Part shown: positions 55,440 to 64,000 of the stretch, in pieces
Position numbering within the stretch: the first letter of the stretch is position 1
Layout of the letters: every line of letters starts with the position of its first letter
Origin: Armigeres subalbatus
Lineage: Eukaryota > Arthropoda > Insecta > Diptera > Culicidae
Assembly: GCF_024139115.2 (NCBI RefSeq)
Contig: NC_085140.1
Coordinates: 312,607,259 to 312,671,258 of the forward strand
Direction: 5' to 3'
Length of the DNA: 64,000 nucleotides
Notes under the pieces: model-generated
Databases searched by the model: none
Told to the model about the DNA's origin: nothing
What the model saw: the letters and a program-made list of their open reading frames with translations, nothing else
Made by a program: the position numbers and the translations under genes

Positions 55440-58400
55440 GGCACGGCAAATGCTGGGTAAAGCGTACCACTGGTACTTCGCGTACCTGAAGGAATAAAAT
55501 AGACCGCATCTCGCGGTCCTTAGCCTCTTACCCAGCAACTCCTATCCCTACCTCCCCGCGGTGCTGGCCGGGATACGAGCAACCTTAGGGAAGATCGGGT
55601 AACCAACCCCGGTGGGAACTATGGTCGTATGCTGACAGGGAAGGGGGGGTTTGCTCCTCTCCGGAGGTCCAAATCTTATTGAGCGTCTGTTCTCCATGTC
55701 AGAATCGGCTCACAACAGCGTCTGTTCTCCACGTTAGGGGCGGCTGATCATCGTCCGAGTGCCAGCGAGGGACTCTAAGTGAAACTGTGCACCATGGTCC
55801 ACCGGAAATAAGGAGGAATGGTCCTCCGGAAATTTAGGGGGTTTGGTGTCAGGCCCTGCAAGCCAGCCTTTAAAAAATCATAAGCAACGAACAATCAACA
55901 AGAGAGTACGGACCGGAACCATCGGCGAAGACCACTGCGACGAAAAGGGACTATCGATTGGAAACTCGGTTCGTGGAACTGCAAATCTCTCAACTTCATC
56001 GGGAGCACACGCATACTCGCCGATGTGCTCAAGGACCGTGGATTCGGCATCGTAGCGTTGCAGGAGGTTTGTTGGAAGGGATCAATGGTGCGAACGTTTA
56101 GAGGTAATCATACCATCTACCAGAGCTGCGGCAACACACATGAGCTGGGAACAGCTTTCAAATTGATGGGCGATATGCAAAGGCGCGTGATCGGGTGGTG
56201 GCCGATCAATGAAAGAATGTGCAGGTTGAGGATCAAAGGCCGGTTCTTCAACTTCAGCATAATCAACGTCCATAGCCCACACTCCGGAAGCACTGATGAT
56301 GATAAGGACGCATTCTACGCGCAGCTGGAACGTGAGTACGACAGCTGCCCAAGCCACGACGTCAAAATCATCATAGGAGATTTGAACGCTCAGGTTGGCC
56401 AAGAGGAGGAGTTTAGACCAACTATTGGAAAGTTCAGCGCACACCGACTGACGAACGAAAACGGCCTACGACTAATTGATTTCGCCGCCTCCAAGAATAT
56501 GGCCATTCGTAGCACCTACTTCCAACACAGCCTCCCGTATCGGTACACCTGGAGATCACCACTGCAGACAGAATCACAAATCGACCACGTTCTGATTGAT
56601 GGACGGCACTTCTCCGACATTATCGACGTTAGGACATATCGTGGCGCTAACATCGACTCTGACCACTATCTGGTGATGGTTAAACTGCGCCCAAAACTAT
56701 CCGTCATCAACAATGTTTGGTACCGACGACCGCCGCGGTACGACCTAGAGCGACTGAAGCAACCTGATGTCGCCACTGCATACCGCGCAACATCTCCGAG
56801 GCAGCGTTGCCGGAAGAGGGTGAGCCTGATGGGGCCCCTCTTGAGGACTGCTGGAGTACAGTTAAAGCAGCCATTAACGACGCAGCGGAGAACAACGTCG
56901 GGTATATGGGTCGAAGTCGACGGAACGATTGGTTCGACGAAGAGTGCAGACAGATTCTGGAGGAGAAGGACGCAGCGCGGGCGGTCGCGCTGCAGCAAGG
57001 TACCCGGCAGAACGTGGAACGTTATAGACGGAAGCGGAAGAAACGCCGCCTGGAAGAAGCGAAGTGCGAGGAGATGGAACAGCTGTGCCGTTCTCAAGAA
57101 ACACGCAAGTTCTACCAGAAGCATCCCGCAAAGGCTTCGTGCCGCGAGCCGAAATGTGCCGGGATAAGGATGGGAGCATCTTGACTGACGAACGTGTGGT
57201 GATAAAAGGCACTACGAGGAACATTTGAATGGCGCTGAGAGTACAGGCAGTGAAAGTCAAGGCAGCGGAGGAGATGACTACGTCAGTTCAGCGGACGATG
57301 GAAGCCAACCAGCCCCCACCTTGAGGGAAGTTAAGGATGCCATTCAACAGCTAAAGACCAATAAAGCAGCTGGTAAGGATGGTATCGGAGCTGAGCTCAT
57401 CAAGATGGGCGCGGAAAAGCTGGCCACTTGCCTGCACAAACTGATAGTCAGAATCTGGGAAACCGAACAGCTACCGGAGGAGTGGAAGGAAGGGGTTATA
57501 TGCCCCATCTACAAGAAGGCGATAAACTGGAGTGTGAGAACTTTCGAGCGATCACCATCCTTAATGCCGCCTACAAAGTGATATCCCAGATCATCTTCCG
57601 TCGTCTGTCACCATTAGTGAACGAGTTCGTGGGAAGTTATCAAGCCGGCTTCGTTGACGGCCGCTCGACAACGGACCAGATCTTTACTGTACGGCAAATC
57701 CTTCAAAAATGCCGTGAATACCAGGTCCCAACGCACCATCTGTTCGTTGATTTCAAGGCGGCATACGACAGTATAGACCGCGTAGAGCTATGGAAAATTA
57801 TGGACGAGAACAGCTTCCTTGGGAAGCTTACCAGACTGATCAAAGCAACGGTGGATGGTGTGCAAAACTGTGTGAAAATTTCAGGCGAACACTCCAGCTC
57901 GCTCGAATATCGAGCCAGGGACTAAAGACAAGGTGATGGACTTTCATGCCTGTTGTTCAACATTGCGCTAGAAGGTGTCATTCGGGGAGTCGGGTGTAAC
58001 AGCCGTGGTACGATTATCAACAGATCCAGTCAATTTAATTGTTTCGTGGTTGACATGGACATTGTCGGCCGAACATTTGCAAAGGTGGCAGAACTGTAGA
58101 CCCGCCTGAAACGTGAAGCAACAAAACTTGGACAGGTGGTGAATGCGTCAAAGACAAAGTACATGCTTGTGGGCGGAACCGAGCGCGACAGGGCCCGCCT
58201 GGGAAGCAGTGTTGCTATAGACGGGGATACCTTCGAGGTGGTCGAGGAATTCGTCTACCTCGGATCCTCGCTAACGGCTGATAACAATGTTAGTCGTGAA
58301 ATACGAAGGCGCATCATCTGTGGAAGTCGGGCCTACTGTGGGCTCCAGAAGAAACTCTTGTACATGTGTCATGTACAAGACGCTAATAAGACCGGTTGTC

Positions 58401-58836
58401 CTCTACGGACATGAAACATGGACAATGCTCGAGGAGGACTTGCAAGCACTCGGAGTATTCGAGAGACGGGTGCTTAGGACCATCTTTGGCGGTGTGCAAG
58501 AAGACGGTGTGTGGCGACGAAGAATGAACCATGAGCTCGCCCAATTCTACGGCGAACCCAGTATCCAGAAGGTAGCTAAAGCCGGAAGGGTACAATGGGC
58601 AGGACATGTAGCAAGAATGCCGGACAGCAACCCTGCAAAGATGGTGTTTGCTTCCGATCCGGCAGGTACGAGACGGCGTGGTGCGCAGCGAGCGAGATGG
58701 GCAGACCAGGTGCAGAACGACTTGGCGAGCGTGGGGCGTATCCGAGGATGGAGAGATGCGGCCTCGAACCGTGCATTGTGGCGTCAAATTGTTGATTCAG
58801 TGTTATCTGTTTAGATGTTAACTAAATAAATAAATG
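55440..58836 (+). mobile_element. Full-length but decayed RTE-type non-LTR retrotransposon
   Basis: The insertion is bounded by the perfect 11-bp duplication AACTCCTTCAA (55429-55439 and 58837-58847), so the whole 3397-bp element is present. It has a 5' leader of about 400 bp, rich in CCGG and GGTCC words. A single coding region holds an apurinic endonuclease and then a reverse transcriptase, and the 3' end is only 22 bases after the stop, ending in AAATAAATAAATG. The short length, single EN-RT protein, tiny 3' UTR and short-repeat tail are typical of the RTE clade, of which JAM1 is the Aedes example. It landed inside the 23-bp satellite. Confidence 0.88.
55870..58814 (+). pseudogene. RTE endonuclease / reverse transcriptase, multiply frameshifted
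   Basis: Endonuclease part: SWNCKSLN (55971), ALQEVCW (56058), IIIGDLNAQVG (near 56370), QIDHVLID and SDHYLV (56658-56675), which contribute the catalytic Asn, Glu, Asp and His. Reverse transcriptase part: NKAAGKDGI (57361), FVGSYQAGFVDGRSTTDQI (near 57627-57680), FVDFKAAYDSI (57743) and RQGDGLSCLLF (57926). The C-terminal part has LYGHETWTM, ERRVLRTIFGG, GHVARMP and RRGAQRARW. Defects: frame changes near 56780-56800, 57190-57230, 57515, 57910, 58080 and 58370, and stops including TAA at 57923 and TAG at 58096. The FADD catalytic box reads FVVD at 58043-58054, losing the first catalytic Asp of the pair. It cannot be active. Confidence 0.9.
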
Positions 58837-59705
58837 AACTCCTTCAAATTTCCAAGGAAAATTCCTTCGAATTTTCACGGGAAATTCCTTCGAATTTCCA
58901 CGGGAATTTCATTCGAATTTCCACTAAAATTCCTTCGAATTTCCACGAGAAATTCCTCCACATTTCCACAAGAAATTCCTTCGAATTTCCACTGGAAATT
59001 CCTTCGGATTTCCTCGGGAAATTCCTTCCAATTTCCTCGGGAAATTCCTTCGAATTTCCTCAAGAAATTCCTTCGAATTTCCTCAGGAAATTCCTTCGAA
59101 TTGCCTCGGGAAATTCCTTCGAATTTCCTCGGGAAATTCCTTCGAATTTCCTCGGGAAATTCCTTCGAAATTCCTCGGGAAATTCCTTCGAAATTCCTCG
59201 GGAAATATTTCGAATTTCCTCGGGAAATTTCTTCGAATTTCCTCGGAAAATTCCTTCGAATTTCCTCGGGAAATTCCTTCTAATTTCACTTAAATTCCTT
59301 CAAATTTCACTAAAATTCCTTCAAATTTCCACGAGAAATTTCATCGAATTTCCACGGGAAATTCCTTCGAATTTTCTCGGGAAATCCCTTCCAATTTTCA
59401 TGGGAAATTCGTTGGAATTTCCACGGGAAATTTCTTCGAATTTCCACGGGAAATTCCTTTGAATTTCCTCGGGAAATTCCATCGAATTTCCTCGGGAGAT
59501 TCCATCGAATTTCCTCGGGAAATTCCTTCGAATTTCCTCGGAAAATTCCTTTGAATTTCTTCGGTAAATTCCTTCGAATTTCCTCGGTAAATTCCTTCGA
59601 ATTTCCTCGGTAAATTCCTTCGAATTTCCTCGGGAAATTCCTTCGAATCTCTTCGGGAAATTCCTTCGAATTTCTTCGGGAAATTCCTTCGAATTTCCTC
59701 GGGAA
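58837..59705. repeat. 23-bp palindromic satellite array, well preserved part
   Basis: About 38 units of GAATTTCCTCGGGAAATTC plus a CTTC linker, exact period 23 (for instance starts at 59461 and 59484). Each unit is a perfect dyad of eight bases around TCG. Since 23 is not a multiple of three and the unit has no stop, all three frames give the same 23-residue period and stay open on both strands (149 codons plus, 155 and 141 codons minus). These frames are a by-product, not evidence of a gene. Confidence 0.95.
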
Positions 59706-59814
59706 GTCTTGTCTTGGAGTCTTGGGAAGTACAAGGAATTCCACATCTGCCGAATAGTTGGATGATTGTGAACTCACAATCGAAGAGAAGATTTGACGGG
59801 CTAAAGCACGGCTA

Positions 59815-60295
59815 AGGAGGGCCCCCGGCCTTACATGTCATTTGGCCGAAAATGCCGTTTGGTCGATACAGTAATTTGGCAGAAACGGCCATTTGGCCAA
59901 AAGTGTCATTTAGCCGAGCAGGTCACATAGTCGGAAATATTTCTTAGTTCTTATTTCTTACTTATCAGGGAGCAATTAGTGAAAACTAAGTGAGTAGTAA
60001 GTGAGAAGTAAGAAATGAGAAGTGGAACATCTCACGTCTGATGTGAGACGTCTCAATTATTTCTCATTTTTCATTTCTCACTTCCCACTTTTCAACGTGA
60101 CCTTTTCGGCTCATTCGACTCATTCGACCACATGACCAGTTCCTCCGAACAATATTTTCAGCCGCTTGTCCGTTTCGGTGAAACGACCAGATTGGTTTCG
60201 GTCTAATGGTTTATTTGGCCAATTGGCACATTCAGTTAGGCATGTTTTGGACTAGTGGACTGTAGCCAAAAAGCCTTCAGCCGAACGTCTTTCAA
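59815..60295. repeat. Second, decayed member of the TTGGCCGAAA foldback family
   Basis: The left part (59836-59935) has 17-bp TTTGGCCGAAA-type units and the middle (59945-60105) the GTGAGACGTCTC core. The right part (60106-60295) has degenerate complementary words such as TTTCGGCTCATTCGAC and TTGGCCAATTGG. Ends and target duplication were not resolved. Confidence 0.7.
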
Positions 60296-63200
60296 ACCAA
60301 CGGCTCTTCCCGTGGCCGTGATATCCCTACCCCGTCTCTTAGGATAACCGTGGACTTCACGGTCACCCCTTTCTTTAAGTTGTCCACGTAAAACATAAAC
60401 GGGTCCTTTCAGGAAAATTAGAAGCTCATCTCCATTCTGATCCTATTGCTCAATTAGTTCCCGGTGATATTCGCTGAGGGCAGTTTTAATTTATCAGAAA
60501 TTTTGCACACTGTCTGGTGCATGTGGCATGAATTGTTTGGAGTGAGCTTTTAGTCTTATCTTTAGCTCAGCTTAACATGCGCATTATTTCCCTGTTATAT
60601 ATTTTCCCAATATTTATAATTTTGAGCAATCTGTATTTATTTTTAGTGAACTTTTTACGGAAATAATAAAGGTGTGTCAATTTTCTTTGCATGAAAGTAT
60701 TAAATATGGGATATTCCATTTGGTAAACTGTAAATTCTCTAAATATATATCCAAAGTATAAACTTGAGTGAAAATTGAGCTTCTAATCCAGCTATCGTCT
60801 GCATGCTAGAACTTATAGATGGTGCGTTATGAAAATTTGAATTTTCGTTATTTTCTTAGACACAATTCATACCAAAACTGCGTGAAAATTAATGAGCAGC
60901 ATGACGAATAATTATTCCTCCATCCAGCAAACTAAGAAAGCATTTCTACGTTAATCAAGGCACTATCTGAGCGCACTCATCTTAAAACTGATCCACCGAG
61001 AGGCGTTGATCCAAGTGCCGACAGATAGACAACAGAGCGGCAAAGGCACCACATCCTGACACAGGGATACGGCAAACAGACCCGACGGAGGGCACAAAAA
61101 CTTTGCTAATTTATTTCTCAAGTGCACACGCAGGAGATGAAAAAAAAGGCATCGCCATCATTAATTCAGAGCGGCGGAACGCAAATGCCTTGGCAGACAG
61201 GACGGGCTGCTGCTGAACGGCGTCGGGGCCTGATAAAAGTGAAACCGTTTTGCGTCCTCCCCTCCGCCGCCATGCGATTGTTCCCCCGATACATTACATT
61301 CCTCCGTCAATCGGTCGACCGGTTGACGAAACGGCGAAGGAGTGTATGGAGCGCAGCTGCTTCGGCGATGAATGTGGAAAAGTCTCATGAATACGCATTT
61401 TGAACTAGAAGTTTATCCACCTCGTCCGTACTGGGGAGTGGGCCGGTGGGGTGGTGTTTCTTCGAGATTAGAGAACCTGGGGATGGAAATTTAGGTGAAA
61501 AGTTTTCGTCACTTGCGTGCGCTTCTTCGGCGTTTTCGTCGCCGTAATCGCATCGTATCCAAATCTAAGGAGATGCCGGCTTTCATGACGAAGCACTACA
61601 GCCGCTTGATGGCTGGTAGGTACAGCTTCTATTCATAAAGTGCGTTTTTTGGCTACAAATTATTTCGATTAATCGATTGCAAGTGCTCCTAAAACGGATT
61701 CAGTAAAAGAATTGCAAAGTAAGAAAGGAAAAGGATTTCGATTGAGACATTTCGATTAAAAGGCTGAAATTTCAACCACTAAAACATCAAATCTGTTAAA
61801 AGACTGCCGACCTGATTCCCAGGTGGTAACTTTTAGAACAATTTTTGGAATTGAATAAATAGAAATTATTGCTTATGCCAAATAAGAAATATATCCTTAA
61901 TTATAACACTTCTTCTCATGACACAAATGAAAAGATTTAAAAACTAATGTCCACATATTTTTATCTATTCCAGGTAAAATTTAATACTTACTGAATAAAT
62001 GTTTACCATCTGTAAAACAACTTCATCAAAAAGCATTCATAACTCTTAGAAAGTTATTAGCGCTGCGGGAAAAGTTACTGTTTCCGGTGCGTAGCATGAA
62101 CGAAAGTTTTTCGTGTGCAAAATGTCTTGCCTAATTTTTGAATAGATTTTTGGAATGCTTGAGATGAAGATGGAAAATTTCTAAAATGGTACGTCTCACT
62201 AGAGGGTTGAACGAGTAGTGAGCTGACGACGGACGACGGCTGCATTGGGTGGTAGGTTAGTAGGTAAGAGTGTAGCCTAAACAGGGGGAGGCGGAATCAT
62301 GGCGATGTCGCGGTGGAATGGTTGGATTAAAAGTTGAATTCAATTTGGAAAATTAAACCCTAGGAAAAAGCTGCAACCAACCGCTAGCTGTGCCAGGCTT
62401 CCTCTTCTGGGATACGACGCCACTTTTGCTAAATGAGTGCTTTGAAGCCCCTGCGTCAGCTTTCGTCGAGATGAAATACTTCTCCGTTCGTCCCCCTTCA
62501 GTTGGAATGATTAGAAAGTTTTCCCCGAACGATTTTCCCCCGCTCCGCGTGTCCTGTCCATCCGCCACGCACAAAGTCGGAAAAGACTTCATTTTCAACG
62601 GTCCTCCTTGCGAAAAATATCGACATCAGTGGATAAACGGAAACTTTTGCCGAGTTCTTCATTGTTGCTGGCGTCACGACCGGTTATCCACGAGATTTAT
62701 CAGGAAGAAATTGCTGAAATTGTCAGAATTTCCAACATGCCGAACACACAGACACCGGAATGCTGGATCTGGCCCGATATAAGCGAAACAATCGGATCCG
62801 GTAGGCGTTGCTTTCCGGTGTGCAATGCCACCTCGCCCTACTTGAGCTCCCCTCCGACAGGAACGCACCGAACAACCAACCAACGGTCCGATACTGCGTC
62901 AATAAATTTCGCTTCTCTCGTCTAAATCATTGTAGCAGAAAATTGTTTTCCAATCGTGCTTCGGATTTGGTTTCTGACTTGAGTTGAAAAACCGCACCAG
63001 TAAGGGAAAAAAAGAAAGGACACAACAAGTCTTACAGCCACCAAAAACGAACAAATCGGTGATCATCTTTGTCGTTGTCCATGAGAAAATTTGGGTGTTT
63101 TCTTTTACGTGAATACGCACAGAATCACGTGCAATACGATTAATGATGTACATAGTTGGATTGAATTCGATGTACGCATTCAAGAAGAAGTAGTGAAAAG

Positions 63201-63675
63201 AATTTATTAGCAATTCGATATATCCCTGATTTGATAGGATAAGAAAAAAGTTCAGTTTTTGCGGTGGAGGATGCATTATTCTACTAGTAATTATGCTATT
63301 TGACATTACATTAATATTTCAAATGAATATTATTTCCCACTGCAGCGTTTCAAAATCATTCTACAATACATTTATTTTAAAAATAAGCGCAATGTTTGTC
63401 AAGCAGCTTGTAATCATTTTAAAGTAAATGTGTAACTAAAGGTAACTATTATTCTAAATAAATTTATTTTACAAATGAAGTGCCCAGAGCATTTGATGAA
63501 TGATGTCAACCTTCGTATCCTATTTCTAACATTAAAAAAAACTTTTTAAATTCAACAGATTATGCCAGATTTAATATTTTCCTTCGAAAAATAATAAATT
63601 TCATTTAGCAATTTTAACCATTGCAGACAAAATAGAAAAAAAAATCCCTAACACAAAAATGAAACCTGTTAGCAC
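60296..63675. other. Unassigned; GC-richer islands at 61.0-61.6 and 62.2-62.9 kb
   Basis: No gene can be supported. A 130-codon frame at 62390-62782 and a 105-codon frame at 62608-62925 have no known motif. The islands look like non-repetitive host DNA. Confidence 0.4.
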
Positions 63676-63921
63676 ACAGATAGAAAAAAACAATGAAATT
63701 TACGCTAAAGAGCATGCACATAAATGGAACGCCATTATTAGCTTAATTCCACGCATGATATAGCCTAAATGTATATAATATTTGACGTGAATCGTCGATA
63801 TTGCTTTCAAGATGTAAGCAAACTTGTTAGGAAGAGGTACATTTCAACGTAGAATAGTGTAAATTTTCGCAACTCAAGCTTTACGCGCTGTTTACCTTTC
63901 ATAATTTTTTTCTGTGCACAG
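63676..63921 (+). mobile_element. Dispersed MITE-like repeat R5, second copy
   Basis: The left end CACAGATAGAAAAAAACAATG and, complemented, the right end CACAGAAAAAAATTATG form a weak inverted repeat. The interior aligns to the complement of 50085-50472. No coding capacity. Confidence 0.6.
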
Positions 63922-64000
63922 TAAATGGTAATTAACAATAAAACGCGACCTATTGAATCCCATCCTCATCGGTACCAACATTGAGCACCATTCCAACTCT

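Noticed and set aside
58834..59777. Repetitive proteins on both strands (23-residue period)
   Set aside because: The same peptide period appears in several frames and on both strands of a 23-bp hairpin satellite, which the unit structure explains fully.
1..64000. Endogenous viral element (flavivirus- or rhabdovirus-like), common in Aedes
   Set aside because: None of the open frames showed motifs of viral polymerase, nucleoprotein or glycoprotein that I could recognise.

Overview
The window looks like intergenic or intronic DNA from a mosquito of the genus Aedes, most likely A. aegypti. It contains several copies of a tRNA-derived SINE that I recognise as the Aedes family Feilai. It also has a full-length but decayed RTE-type LINE, pieces of other non-LTR reverse transcriptases, and many short inverted-repeat transposons with clean target-site duplications. 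I see no intact host protein-coding gene, no rRNA and no convincing tRNA gene. Nearly all open reading frames are chance frames in unique DNA, in SINEs or in stop-free satellites.

Layout. 1-4087: mostly unassigned, with a short reverse-transcriptase fossil near 2.3-2.76 kb. 4088-28890: a giant inverted duplication, with a left arm at 4088-10822 (6.7 kb), a spacer at 10823-18887 (8 kb) and a right arm at 18888-28890 (10 kb). Both arms carry the same SINEs and the same dead LINE piece. Their length difference is largely explained by later insertions: at least three transposon units in the right arm and one in the left, each with its empty site readable in the other arm. A 1.5-kb stretch is also present only in the right arm. 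28.9-35.1 kb: SINEs, a foldback core, GC-richer unassigned DNA and a gag-like LINE ORF1 fragment. 35242-37374: a 2.1-kb hairpin transposon with 0.93-kb arms and a 5-bp target duplication, Transib-like. 38.8-41.1 kb: a foldback structure enclosing a 51-bp satellite that is interrupted by a hAT-type MITE. 41-44 kb: unassigned. 44.8-46.7 kb: a diverged 23-bp palindromic satellite carrying a 57-bp LINE stub. 47.9-48.7 kb: a foldback transposon whose arms are 17-bp tandem repeats. 49-55.3 kb: small MITEs and unassigned GC-richer DNA with one 241-codon frame. 55.4-58.8 kb: the RTE element, inserted inside a second 23-bp satellite array (55.29-59.71 kb). 59.8-60.3 kb: a second foldback. 60.3-64 kb: unassigned, with one MITE at the end.

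The parts do not form a pathway. The common theme is inverted symmetry at every scale: 23-bp hairpin monomers, 41-bp perfect hairpins, 100-250-bp MITEs, 2-kb hairpins and a 25-kb inverted duplication. If any of these were transcribed through, they would give double-stranded RNA suitable for Dicer-2. That is inference; no promoter is identified. Coordinates of terminal repeats were read base by base. Percent identities are by eye.
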